Source of the DNA: Tanypteryx hageni
Taxonomy: Eukaryota > Arthropoda > Insecta > Odonata > Petaluridae
NCBI GenBank assembly: GCA_028673005.1
Contig: CM054118.1
Coordinates: 59,763,401-59,827,400 of the forward strand
Length of the DNA: 64,000 nt
Direction of reading: 5' to 3'
The position numbers and the translations under genes were made by a program. The first letter of the stretch is position 1. Every line of letters starts with the position of its first letter. The notes under the pieces are model-generated. The model saw nothing but the letters and a program-made list of their open reading frames with translations, searched no databases and had not been told where the DNA came from. Positions 10,904 to 23,154 of this stretch are shown piece after piece.

Positions 10904-13900
10904 TTTCAATGGCTTTAATGCTGGAATATCTTTTTTACAAAATAAGAATGCAGGGAAACAAATAGGAAAGAATAAGAAGGGGAAGGGTCATAGATACATT
11001 GTTTTACATATAAGAAGGGATATGCAAGGACGCAAAAAGGTGTATATATAGAAAACAAGGTAAATGGACAAGGGTATAGAGATGGGAGTACACCGAGATA
11101 TGGGTATAAAGAAGCAGGAAAAACTATTTTACGCCATGAAACTCTCATAGCTCTTAGTGGCTATACAAACCACCCTATAACAACAACTCCAGAAAGAGAT
11201 AGAACGTAATGGTAGGCAGTCCAATCTTCTTGAGAAATAAAAACAGTTGACCCCCGAAATATATTCCGTACGCATTGTGAAGAGCCCTTTATGCCCTGAA
11301 GGAGATAGCCGCAGATGGCGAGTCGGCGGTCAGAGCACTTTCCCTTCCCACCCCTTCCGACGCACTTTTCCTTACATTCATTTTCAAAAAGTCTACCCAT
11401 CCCTTTGTTAAGGATAAACCGCATGAAAAACGTATAGAAAGAATGAATGCAATTTTCAAAGTGCTACTCTAACATGGGAAAGAAGATTCAAAGCCGTTGG
11501 GTATTACGCACGTGCATTACCAAAGAACGAGAGGGTAAAGAAAATCTTAGTCTTTCAAAGATAATAGCATTAAAGAAACGCAGAACATCCAAGGTCCTTA
11601 AATCACTACGGCAGTACGTATTAACTATCGGAAATGACACAGCGATGCTAAAACCGGAGAAATCTTTAAATTTTTACTTGAAATTATAAAGACATGCTAT
11701 ACGGACCACAGCGGTACTAACTCAAACATAATAGGGAACAACATCGCCGACCGAATGGGGAATTAATGAGCTGGCTCTTAGGACAAACCACCTTCCCATC
11801 CAATCCATTGGCAAAGACATCTTTAGGTTCTTCGAACAACTTCTCCCATGCTATCGCGAACAATTCATTGTTAAGGAATCCGGTCTGGCGGAACAGTCGT
11901 TGGTTCCCGTAAATCAGCCGTTCCCAAACCGGGGTGCTGCGAAAAACTACCTTTAGTGAATTAATAAACGCTTTGGAAATGTTGATATGACGTTGAAGGA
12001 CTCATTTGTCCTCTAATAAATTGTTTATGGTGTAGTTCCAGTAAATGTATGCGACCAGAGTCTGTAATATCCGCATATATAATCAAGTTTCAATCTGTGG
12101 CGAAATTCTCTTTATCACTGCTCTAAATTGTCTATCACTGTAGGTGGCAAAATTAATTATTATGGGACAGCGATGGCGATTGAGGAATTCTTGCAGTGGA
12201 CCCGATCGTGGTTGATTTTGTGTGGCTACATGTTGTTTAGTTTGTCGTTGAAGAGTCTGTGAGCAATTTCAGCTCCGTCCTAGACTGTTCGAGAACATTG
12301 AGGCTGAAGGCGTGACAATTTTGCATTAAGTCCTTAATGTCACCTCGGAGTACACACGAGCTGATTTCCCAAATCAGACAGAAGGATAGCGTCATGAGAA
12401 TCTACATTGTTCTTCAAGAACGGCCAATTTTTCACGACTCGCCTTCATCATTAAGAGGTGCAAGGCTCACACCTCAAACTTTTGGACGACAGAAGAGATC
12501 TCGTTGACCTGCGTCACGGATTTTTCCTTTCCTCTGACCATGATCTCCGTGTGGCTTAAAGTTTGGCAACCAGGGGTGTGAGGGAAAATTAAGGTATCAT
12601 CCGTTAGCTCCAAGGGCTGAAGACAATAGAAGTAGAGAATGTTAAGTTTGGAGCACTCGGGAAGGCCGAAGCACAAACCTAGGCAGCAACGGTTGAAATA
12701 TGGGCGTCCCAGAATAAATACGGACAATGTTATTTCCCATTTCTCCTACGCTATGCGACTCTGTTTAAAGGGTCTTGTCTTATTTTTACATCACCGTCGT
12801 CTTTCGTTACCTAACAATTTCTTCTTGCTTTTCTACATCTCGTTCTCTATCTTTCCCTCTCTGAAGAGTCACCTTTCATTTTACCCTTTCAAGAAATGTA
12901 TCATTTGGATATTTTATTTCATTTTTCATCATCATCCTATTAAGTTTGTCATTCTTATTCAATATCCGACTCGAATGCCAGATTTTATAATCTATTAGTA
13001 ATTTAACACTTTTGCTGTAGACATCCTACCTCCTAAAGTTTCTTTAGCGTATTAATGAAAAATAACAAACTTTACTACCGTTTCTTAAAACAATATTACT
13101 GAAGATGAAAGCATATTTCAAATGTTATTAACATATTTCTGCTAAATTCAAGCACATGTACCGTAACATATAGAATTCCAATACTAAGATATACACAGAA
13201 AAAGAAAATGTGGGAACTCCAGGTACCCTTTAAGTCTACAAAGAAAATCCGTCCAAATGTATGAAAGAATTCACTAACTCAAAAACACAGTTACAAGTTA
13301 AATTAAAAAAATTGCGCAACTGAACAACATTTTTTGAGATTGTCGTAATTTTATAAACCAATCTATACCATACTTACAGCCCTTTCATTTTCACTTTCTC
13401 CATACGCAGTATAGAGAAACGGTTCTCATAAAGCGTACAGAAACTTGTGCCATAGTTAATCGATCACATGCTACATTCGATTCATATATCCTTATCATGA
13501 AAATGATACCCCATCGTCCTCCTTGTATCCACATGCCCAAAACCAAGATGCCTTCGTAAAACGTGGAAGGATATCCGAAATAAAGACTTGAAAAACTCCA
13601 TAATTCCATTGCGTACGGCAATATCGTAAGCGTTTTTCAAAGCTTGTGTTACGGAATACAAAAAAGGGCGATCAAGAAGCTTCATTTTTTAAAGAAATCT
13701 CCCAATAAGCTTTTATGATCCTCATGAAAATCCTCATATCAACTGCCATCGCATGTTGCGCAGTTTAAATGCTTTTTATAAGAAAAATAAGAAAGGGGAA
13801 TAAAAAGCTACGAGGTTTTTCAGAATTTCCCTTGTTTACTGCATTACAAGAAATATAGATACATCTAATTTTGCGAAAGTTACATTTACTTTCCCCTGCG

Positions 13901-16900
13901 CAATCTGCTAAGAATTGTTCTTGTGAGTAAATCATGTTATTTCACGAAGTCCTTTATTTGATTATTCTAGGCAACCACGCATGAGAATTTTGCTGGTTAG
14001 TTTCAACTCTAAACGACGAATAAGTCACGCAGATTTTAATAATATTTATATCCAACTTCAGGGAAAGGAAAAAATATCACTTTTGTAGTTTTGAATTGAT
14101 GAGGTACAACTGGTTAAAAAATGACCTTCGAATTCGAAAATTGAATCGACGGAATTTTATCTCTAAAAAACGGAAGAGATGTATGAATCCGTTTTTAAAA
14201 GCAATTTTCATTGTTTCAAAAGCATCGAAGTTATTAATGTCAAATTATTTCTATTTCGATCTTTCCTCCGAGCGATTAGCGAATCATAAACGACCCTAAA
14301 AACCATCAAGGAGTATTCATATTCAGACGGTAAGATGCAAATACAGTGACCACAAAAACAAACCTGCTGTACACAACATTGCAGCTACGGTAAAATTTTA
14401 TAGATCCTGAACATTAAATTATCCTGCAACGGCGTTTACTAAAACTAAAAGAAGAAACGTTCGATCACTGCAGCACAATGGCTACAAGAATCCCTGCTTC
14501 AGTATAATGACTTCCAAATCCTTCCAATTGATAAAAAATAAATACTTACACCCTCTATAAATCAGCTTCCAACTGGATTTTTTTATAATCTAACACATTC
14601 GTTGCCGTGACGCGCGCTATATTGCTACCTCTGCTTTCCCCTTGAGAGAATTACCTTCCCTAGATTATTAAAAGGAGGCCTTCTAAAATAAAGAAATCCT
14701 CGCCTACTTCCAATTTATCCTCTCCACAATCTATCTTTGGACATCTTTTTTCTATTGCACTCCAACTTCCTATCTCTTTCATCAGCCAAAACATATCCTC
14801 CTAGTCCGCACCAATTTACCATCCCTTTCTCCTAAAAAGACAATTATCTCCCCCACCTCTCCATCTTTATCCACCACCAATATATAGCCCATACCATTCT
14901 CTTCCACACCGCCTTTCTTTTTCCCTCAGCCCCTTCGTCCCCTCGGTCCAAATCTCCAATTAATTCTCTTACGCCATTCTTTTCGCTAAGCCATACTTTC
15001 CTATCTCTTTCTCTCTCGATCTACCCCATTCTCTAATTCAATGTACCATTCATCTTCACATCTTCCATTTTCAGAGTTTTTGCAACTCATCGTCGCTCTC
15101 CCCCCCCCCCTTCTCCTTTCTTCACACCTCCTTCCTCAAACCAATCCTATAAAAAGACTCCTTTTTTTCCTTCCTTTTTTACTCTCCGGTTGCCTTAATA
15201 GAGGGAGATTCCAGCGTCATTTCGTCGTTCGTTTTTTTCACGCATTCAAGGCGCTCCTCTTTTTTATTATTCTTCCTACGTGACGAGGAAAAAAAGCCTC
15301 CACCTCTCCTTTCATCTCTCCTCTCAGGTCTTGGTACCCCTTTTCCGTTTTTGTACTCTCTCTAACCTCACGCCTCCAGCTGAGGATCAGAAGGAATAGG
15401 TGCAAAGAGAAGAATTAAAACGGGCACTTTCTTTATTTTTCTTACATTTTATTAACAGAGGAGACACTCATTGTCCTTAATCTTTTTGGGCATTCGAATA
15501 GTAATGAGAAGAAGATGAAACGGATTTTGACTCGACGTAATCCAACTTCAGGACAGAGAGGGAAATGTGCGATTTTTTTCAGCACCGTTTGCTGCCAAGG
15601 GTACCTATTATTTTTCATCTTAAAAGATCAGAGAAGTGCTTCTACGTAACCATTACCTTTTCATTGAATCTTGATATATACGGGGAAATGTAGGCATTGC
15701 TTTATGCGAACGAAGTGATGTTTATAATTAGTTTATTTATTTATCATATCTCTTCTTAATACACTGAATTTTAAATTGGGTAGCTATTTCTCTCCTTCTC
15801 ATTTCAGTTTCTTTCATTTCCTCCTCTTGTCCTTAAAGTCTGCCTCTGTTCTTGCGTTGTAGCATTTCCTTGTCCCATCTTATCTTTTCCCGCATTTATG
15901 CAACCTTGGCTCTCGCCTTCTCCGTTTACTTGCGTGACAAACAGATAACTTCAAACCATGGCTAAAACAAACTTATCACAATTCTAGAAATAAGGTTATC
16001 AAATTTTGTAATTGTTGTTATCTAAGGTGCTGGTTTTTTAAGTAATCGGAAAGCAGTCGTATTCTCATTTTGAAATAACCGCCTATGTTTATCAGATACG
16101 CAAACTAAGAATTACTGTTCGTAAATATACTACTGCTCCATATTGCTAAGGATAGGGCGGTAGATAAAAATGCACAAAAACTTATGTTCAGGATGCGTTT
16201 TCGCGATAAAGTTAATGAAAAAATATAATCTCAGTTGACTTAAAATGCACTACGGGGTATCTTTGATGTTCTGTGCGCGGACGCTACATTTGGAAATAAA
16301 TAAGCAATTTTCATGTAGGAAGGCCAATTTTAAATCATTGAATCAGTTTCAGATCGAGTTTTACGACAAAAATTTAACCGATGAATTTTTAAACTTCTGT
16401 GACGACATTTTTTTAAAGATCTCCTTGGAAATGGCGGTTTAATTACTTTTTTATTTCCCTGCGTCACTTTTCATGTGAAAAACTCGGTGTTAAGGATTCT
16501 ATTAAAAATATTTTATTTTATAGTAACGAAAACCGTTAGAAAATATTTTAAGACAAACATTTCCATCATTTTCCATAATCCACGCGAACTCGACACAACT
16601 TAATATTTAAAAATATTCGAATATCTCTCAAGAAAATGCTGTCTTATCGACAACGACGAAATCAGATTCCCGAACCTATTTTACAACAGAAGCCACGGGT
16701 GAAAGTTTCCTATATTTTCGAAGAAACTTCGTTTAATTTCCTGGAGAAGTTTTCTTCTCGCTGTCTACATCACATCCAGCTATTTCCCTTACCGCTTCTT
16801 CTACCGTATCCTTCTTTCCTCTTATCTATCGCCCTTATCCGCATTTTTCGTTTTTTTTTCTATTCCCATGTATTTATACCAGCTTACTTCATGCTCTAAG

Positions 16901-18029
16901 CCTTGCATGTATATCTGATTCTTCACCTTCGTTTTTATTCTCATGCTGATTCTTCTTCCTGTCTGTTAAACCATCTAATCCTCTCCATGTTTCGTCCCCA
17001 GACCCATACCATACTGCATGTCTCACACACCTTCTTTGTACTTCCCAGTTCTTTCATTTCATTTTCTATGCAATGGAATTTTTTCGCCCCCTTCTTTTCT
17101 CATACATTAAAAAAAAATATTTTCCATCCAATGTTCTTTCTATGCTTTTATTTTCCCAATCCCATCCTTTACTTCCTACTCTCTTTCCATTATCCACTTC
17201 CACCATACTCCCTAGTTCACTATCACCCTCTTTTCCTTCTTCCTCTCTCCTTAAAATCCTTCCGACCACTTCATCGTCCACCCAGCTGTCTCCCTTATCT
17301 ATACGAAAACCAGCGTCATTTTCGTATCTTAGTTTCCACAAAATTCAACCTCCCTCTCTCTCTCTCCTTTCCCCCATTCCCTCCCCATCACACCATTCCC
17401 CTCATCCCGCCATCCCTCTCAACCCTCCCCAACACCGCATTGCCTCCCCTTTCCCAGAATCACGGTTTGCCAGGGGGGGGGGGAAGGAGTTAGCCACACG
17501 GTCTGTGGGATCCGAAAGCGAGCAAAGTTTGACAATGGCTGCAAAGTGTTCGGATGGAAGTTTACGGATGGGAAGGGGAAAGAAAGGGTTCAGTCAGAAG
17601 CACATAGTCCATCGGCTGGCTGAAAGTGAATTTTATTTATTTTTACATTTTTTTGCATTCGACCGAGAATAATGATGTGGTTGCCTAGGCTACACACGAA
17701 AAAGTTAGCTAGACATCTAGTTGCTCCAGCGACCTCGGAATTTTTTTGTTTTAGGTTTATTCATGGAATGGTTTTTGCCGAGATCATGTGTTGATGATGT
17801 TTCTCGGAAGAGACAAAAATGCTTATTCTATCGGAAAAGTATTATTCTATCAAAGTGCCGACACGTAAAAATGAAAGATCTACAATGGAGAAACATGTAG
17901 GGATTTATAAGGGTTTCCGAGTGCTTCTTCTTACCCTAAATGGATGTTTTCATTAAATGGGGGTTATGCTAAATTACATCAAGGCAGGTCGGTACCTACA
18001 AAAATATTAATTAAATAAGGGGTTTTCAT
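10904..18029. other. non-coding sequence with long pyrimidine-rich tracts
   Basis: No protein gene is supported. Two strongly C+T-rich stretches, about 14640-15360 and 16760-17470, create long but biased open frames rich in Ser, Pro, Leu and Phe. A C11 run ends the first microsegment (15100-15110) and a G11 run lies at 17473-17483. A 12.2-12.75 kb segment is more GC-balanced but broken by stops in every frame. Confidence 0.5.
11915..11960 (+). mobile_element. possible hAT-like 5' end
   Basis: CAGCCGTTCCCAAACCGGGG resembles the CAGTGGTTCCCAAAC termini of hAT-derived elements, such as the one at 36312. No matching right end was located, so this may be a solo remnant or chance. Confidence 0.3.
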
Positions 18030-18034
18030 TAAAT

Positions 18035-18520
18035 GAGGGTACGTTTATTGGTGATTTCACTGCCAGTTCCTACCAAATCTATAATTACTGAAAGAGTTGA
18101 ATTTCTAATTGTAGCACCCATGTTTGGTTGATCCGCTCCAAATATGATATAATGGTTTTGTAAATATGTGTGCATTATAAATATTAAATTTGGTTAAAAT
18201 TGATGAAGACAGTTCAACATAATTACTTGTAAAAAGAACCTTTTAATTCGTTGTATTGTCGCATCCCTGATTTTTATATCTGCACTAAAATATTGTTTTT
18301 TTTTGTCTTTTTATGTTAGAAAACCTCCTTCATTCAAAATTTAGTAGAAATAGGTTTGACCAATTCCTTCCAAATTCATAATTACCGAAAAGTGTCATTT
18401 TGAAATTGTGGCGCCCCTGATCTCTCAATCCGATCAAAGTATGTCATTTTGGTCCTATATTTAAGTGAATATTCTATATACCGAATTTGGATAAATCGGT
18501 TGAGCCAATTCTTCCATGAA
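18035..18520 (+). repeat. diverged duplication, about 300-bp period
   Basis: The segments 18050-18205 and 18355-18510 share the order CCA.TTCCT.CCAAAT, TAATTAC.GAAA, TTG..GC.CCC.TG, GATC.G.TCAAA.TATG and AAATTTGG.TAAA.T.G.TGA. Both look like diverged halves of one repeat. The second runs into a CGGACGGACG / CGTCCGTCCG inverted pair at 18533-18572, and further GTCCGTCCG units occur at 18655-18667. Confidence 0.5.
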
Positions 18521-18599
18521 ATACATATGTGTACGGACGGACGGGCATCACGAAGGGATGTCCGTCCGTCCGAAGTGATGTGTGTGTTCGTGTGTATAA

Positions 18600-19324
18600 C
18601 GTTTTAGTAATGCAAAATTAAATTTTTAGTCGCGTTCACTTCAAGCTTCGGTTTGTCCGTCCGTCCGCCTGTTTGTTCTCGGTTTTTACCAAATGATTTT
18701 TTATGAAAGTTTATATTAAGGTCTTAGAGTCAAAGACAGTAAAAAAAAAATCACATAAATAAATCACGTAAGCCAATCAGCGGTACCACTTTACTGGTGA
18801 CAAAAAATGGACTTTCCGTTATATCCCATAAATTTTTGGACACATCAAAATAGTTTTCAAATAAACTTGATGAACTATTAACGTAGAGTATTTCATTTCC
18901 TATACATTTTTATCGTAGGAGTAGCCGTTATCAAGAAAATCGATAAAAAATCGTAACTCGCTTTTAACAAAAATTCATGCATAGCTACATAATTGTTGTC
19001 AACGTAAATAATCTTATTAGTTACGAAAGTAAATACGATCTGCTATAATTACAAAATAAATTTAATTCCTTACGCGTGCATGACAGATTTTTTAAGGGTA
19101 AGGAAATGGACCATCTACGACGAAGAAAGAGCGTAAAAGAATATATTACAACTAGTGAACACAAGTGAGGTGTTTTAAATAATTTTTTATTGTTCGGTTG
19201 ATTAAAACTGATTATTTATTTATTCAATATACAATCGGCTTACAGCACGAGGCCCATTACAGCCGATCGATTAATAATGTTTAACAATGACATTCACAAA
19301 CAACCGACGCGTCATAACAAGAGA
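18600..19324. other. AT-rich non-coding sequence
   Basis: No coding signal or element end was identified between the 18.5-kb repeat and the LINE tail that begins near 19325. Confidence 0.5.
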
Positions 19325-19870
19325 AGCAAAACTCACGGATGAGATCAGAACTAGAATAGGAAAATGAAAAGCGCCTTTCAGAAGAAATGAACACCTACTT
19401 ACAGGGAATATAAGGGAAGATATCCGAAAGAAGTTCATAAAATGCTATGTATGCTTTGTACGGGGCAGAAACATGGACGCTAATGAAAAATGACATCAAA
19501 TACTTGGAAAACTTTAAAAAGTGAACTTGGAGGAGAATGCTGAACATAAAATTGACAGAAAGGATGAAAAACGATGAAGTGCAACGAAGAGTAGGAAAAA
19601 ATGGAATGATTATAAAGACTATTAGAAAGAGGAAGGCAAACTTGGTTGGACATTACCTGAGAAGAGAAATTATGATTAAAGACGTGTTAGAAGGAAAACT
19701 AGATGGGAAAAGGGAAAGAGGTAGGAAAAGGTTTCAGCTGATAGACGATTTGAAAGGGAAAGAGAGTTAACAGGATATGAAGAGGACAGCGGGAAATATG
19801 AGTATATGGAGAACCAATCATGAATAATCACGGACCTCTCTACGGACAGACTACCTATGATGATGATGAT
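19325..19870 (+). pseudogene. C-terminal fragment of a non-LTR retrotransposon reverse-transcriptase protein
   Basis: One main frame reads LTDEIRTRIGK, LLTGNIREDIRKKFIK, LYGAETWTLMKNDIKYLENF, then TWRRMLNIKLTERMKNDEVQ and a GHYLRRE...KDVLEGKLDGKRERGRKRFQLIDDLKG block. This matches the extreme C-terminus of jockey/CR1-like LINE polymerases common in arthropod genomes; the family motif is L.GAETWTL and TERV.NEEV.RR. In-frame stops (TGA at 19528-19530, where the family has Trp, and an early TGA) plus a frameshift around 19440 make it dead. The 3' end is a (TGA)n run (19857-19870), a plausible LINE tail. The catalytic RT core is absent because of 5' truncation. Related tails lie at 7378 and 60290. 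Confidence 0.75.
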
Positions 19871-20536
19871 CTATCCCAATTGATTCAAAAGAATCACGTT
19901 TTTCGCTAACAGTTCCATATTTACAGGTACATCTTTAGTAGATGACATTACTACACAGAATGATCACCTATGCATGGTACCGATTGCGAACATAACAAAA
20001 TATCGAACGATAAATATCTTCCTAAGGCACCGCCGGGGTTTGTGAAAGAATTTCGCATCTGCTATTCGCGCTTTTCCACTTTCGGTAGCAAATCGTTCCA
20101 TCCCACACCGAAATGGATCGAGTTTCACAGTGCATCAATATCTGATTCTAGCGAAAAGGTTTCCGGGGAATAAGATACCTCGCAATTTATTTTGTGTGCT
20201 TTTCGTGACAGAGCGGTGAATTCGGAGAATTGATTTTCATGGTCTCGGTGAGAGAGAGAGAGAGAGTTTCATTTTCCCATCATCCTTTCGAATTCCCACG
20301 TTAAAATGGAGTCGATGACTCAAATGTCAACACAATGCCGCTGAAAAAAACCTCTCTTTGTCAACAGCATGATCGATTTCTATTAGAAATTTCAATGGTT
20401 CTGAGATTTATGGCAAGTGTCTTCCAGTAGAAGGTTTTCGGTGGTGCTTTCAACACTTTAAAGACAAGAGGAACAATGAAACCGCATCTAACGAACTCCG
20501 TCCTTTGAATAAAACATATGAACATTTATATTATAA
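19871..20536. other. non-coding spacer
   Basis: Nothing recognised except a short GA repeat near 20252-20266. Confidence 0.5.
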
Positions 20537-20728
20537 AATTGATGGAATGATATGATCCGAAGATCCTATGCAGACAGGCATAAGCTGTGAAAGTTGGAAC
20601 AATTTTTGAAACGAGAAAAAAGTCTGCTATGACCGGGAATTGAACCCGGGTCTTCCACTTGCCGGGCGGATATTCTACCCCTGAACTATCGTAGCAGAAC
20701 ATTTTTCTCGTTTCAAAAATTGTTCCAA
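20537..20728 (-). repeat. tRNA-Gly-derived SINE-like element with inverted linker, copy 1
   Basis: On the minus strand a 71-nt tRNA-like head (20625-20695) is followed by a linker (TTTTTCTCGTTTC...) and a body that runs to about 20537 (GCCTGTCTGCATAGGATCTT and on to ATCATTCCATC). Head, linker and body are shared with 51977-52140. The linker also occurs as an exact inverted copy on the other side of the head: 20594-20620 and 20702-20728 are perfect 27-bp inverted repeats. The tRNA gene is therefore enclosed in a long potential hairpin. Confidence 0.75.
20625..20695 (-). tRNA. tRNA-Gly-like gene or SINE head (loop reads GGC)
   Basis: The minus-strand sequence folds as a cloverleaf. The acceptor stem GCTACGA/TCATAGC has one mismatch. 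The D-arm contains AGTTCAGGGGTAGAAT, close to the A box of tRNA-Gly. The anticodon stem is TCCGC/GTGGA with loop CCGGCAA, and the T-arm CCGGG-TTCAATT-CCCGG is perfect. The overall sequence resembles tRNA-Gly(GCC), but positions 34-36 read GGC (Ala) and the normally invariant U33 is C. A functional tRNA is therefore doubtful; repeat membership favours a SINE head. Confidence 0.6.
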
Positions 20729-21329
20729 TTTATATTATAGTTCAATTATATCTTTTCAAACAATCGATGGATTAAAATGCTTCTGAATATCTTATTTATT
20801 CATTTATATTTAAATCATTCATAAACAGCCGTTACCGGCCATTTATAATAAGCGTAACAGTAATAACAACAAGAGAGGGAAGAATAATTTCGCAATTATT
20901 GCAAAGCAAATTACATACGGAATTTTCTCTCCTTGTTTTAGGATTATTACATCATCATAAGATTACGTCATTGGTTGAGATAGCCTCATGGTTGACAAAT
21001 TCCCTTTAAAACATTTCATCGATGTAATAATATGTTCTCATTTAAAAGAAGTGGACTCGTTGCTATGGCAGTTTTACTTCTCATTGTTAACAATTCAGAA
21101 ATTTTTCTTTTTATGGATTAAAACAAATTTCTGCACCAATTTAGTCCCGACTTGAATTATTTTTAAAAATGATAAACAGCATTCTTTTAGCTACTGAACC
21201 ACCTTTGTCCAGGGCTATTATCTTAAATTTAACTAAATTAAAAATGAAAATTTATAATACCCTGCATCAATTTCATGATTCTCCTGTGGAGGTTAGAAAT
21301 AAAACGAAGTTGTAAATAATATATTTAAG
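20729..21329. other. AT-rich non-coding sequence
   Basis: No gene or clear element recognised. Confidence 0.5.
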
Positions 21330-21600
21330 AATTTTTTTTTCAGTATATAAACTTTTATGTGCATTCAAAAATAGAAAACAAATTTTTCCGTCCTCAACTT
21401 GAATTAAATTTGGAGTGCAGAATAAAAGTGGGTGGTAAAAATTGCCACCCTCTTAATTCTGCGTACCAAATTTAATTCAAGTTGAGGACAAAAATTTATT
21501 TTCTTATTCTGCACAACAAATTTAATTCAAGTTTAGGGCAGAAAATTTTATCTTAGTCTTTTTAGTGCACATAAATGTGTGTATACTAAAAAACTTTTTT
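21330..21600. repeat. foldback (inverted-repeat) element
   Basis: The outer ends mirror each other (CAGTATA...TTTATGTGCA on the left, TGCACATAAA...TATACTAA on the right). An inner hairpin pairs 21374-21435 with about 21443-21504 over more than 55 bp, tip at GGTGG-TAAAAATT-GCCACC. The box TCAACTTGAATTAAATTTG occurs once on the left and, inverted, twice on the right. There is no coding capacity, which fits a MITE or foldback transposon. Confidence 0.7.
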
Positions 21601-23152
21601 TTAATATTTCATTTTCTCCTTTTTAGTCTTCTTATATTTTGACGTCGAGTTTTTGGATTATGGAAAATTGCAAAGATTATAAATTGAATTTTTAAAATTT
21701 ATTTCAATAAAGGAAAATTCTTAAATATTTGGAAGTTCCACTATAATTCAATATAACGTCTTTAATTTTCATTAAGAGCATTAAAGGTTCCTTTAAAAGC
21801 AATAATGTCGCTGCCTTGGTTTTTATACATTTCCATTTTTGAAGAGAGGAAAATTTAACACTTTTTTCCGATTCAAAGCAGATATATACACTAATTCGGT
21901 CCGTATTTGACTTCTGCCTTAAAAAATTAAGAACTCTTGTTTTTTCAACTAAACAAATATTCTTTTTTCGAATTCGTATCCCAATTGTAAGTAATTTTAA
22001 AATGCATTTTTAGAAAGCCTTGCACCGAATCCCATGCTTTTCTTATGTGGCGTTGAAATGGAACATTGGGGTTAAAAAGACCTCTTAAAAATTTAATATT
22101 TTTTTACTTTTGATTGTTCTCGTCGATTGTCATCTGAAATCAGAATATACCCGAAATTACAGCCCTGTAGCATTTATAGGGGCAGAGATATAAAGCGAGA
22201 AAGATTTGAAAGAAACACATATACATAGATATATAACAGAGTAAGTTAAATAAAAGTGTGTAAAAAGGAATACACTTGAAGATCACGAGAAAAGAGTGAG
22301 TTGAGTGTATCTCGCCTTTTGTGAAAATTGTGCATATTTATTTCTTTTAATAATAATGGTTTTCCATGTATTTTGCATCCAGAAGCATCGGTCCGGTTTC
22401 ATTCCGAATGCCCACCGTAAAACATTATTATTTCCATCTGTTTGAATACTTTAAGAGCAAAGGAAAGTTTTAAGCTCTTTGTGTTTTCGAGAAAAAACGG
22501 TCGTCCTTTGTGTTCAGCGAGGTTTCCGCCGCGCCGAGATTAGAAAAAAACGTGCCACAAATAAGAAACAAACGGATTAAATATCGCGCGTGGGTTTTTC
22601 AACACAGGCTAAGTCGTTTAAGCATTCCTTCCAAATATCCTTCGATAACCCGGCAGTGCCGCCGAGCCTTCGTGACACTATCAACTTATCCCTCGATCAC
22701 AACTTGAGAAAACATTCGAGCGAACTAAAACGATTGTTTCGGGATCAGTCACACGACTGTTTCTTCGACGCACTTCGAGATATCGTGCATTTTCCTTCAG
22801 CTCTCGACGTAGAGTAAAGGCAAATCTGATTGATGGATGCGTTAATTGTCCATTATTCAAAATGCCGCCGAGTCATATGATTTCTCCTATCAGGTGCCCT
22901 TATTTCTCGCACGCAGGCCTTCCTCACCAACTCGATATTATCTCCCAAGTTCCTTGAAACATTTTCCATCGCGTCCCCCTGTTATCTCATCTAATCGCCG
23001 AACATAATGCTGCAGGTGCCTATTGAATGGACATGATAAAGTAAATTTATGGCTACTTAAAGGCAATTTATCTAAAAGAAACTTAATGGACGCTTCCCTA
23101 AGTTCGTATGCCATAAATTAGCATTATCAAAGCAAGGGCGAAAGGACTAATA
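21601..23152. other. non-coding sequence
   Basis: No supportable gene. The 22.5-22.8 kb stretch is more GC-rich and open for 65-75 codons in two frames, but it has no recognisable motif. Confidence 0.45.
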
Positions 23153-23154
23153 TA

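Noticed and set aside
12467..12727. Minus-strand frame of 86 codons with a GLPECSKLN-like start
   Set aside because: It briefly suggested a Penelope RT motif (GLPKVHK), but the following residues do not continue the RT pattern and stops interrupt every frame nearby.
13971..13990. GGCAACCACGC, considered as the GNH motif of an upstream SMPDL3 exon
   Set aside because: The next residue is Ala instead of Asp, the surrounding frame is not conserved and no splice sites fit.
16903..17672. Two overlapping ~200-codon open frames on the + strand
   Set aside because: They exist because the strand is strongly pyrimidine-rich. The translations are biased to Ser, Pro, Leu and Phe with no domain or splice support.
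19200..20880. Weak similarity between 19200-19320 and 20790-20880 (TTATTTATTCA, AACAGCC, AACAAGAG)
   Set aside because: The match is mostly AT-rich background and too patchy to call a repeat.
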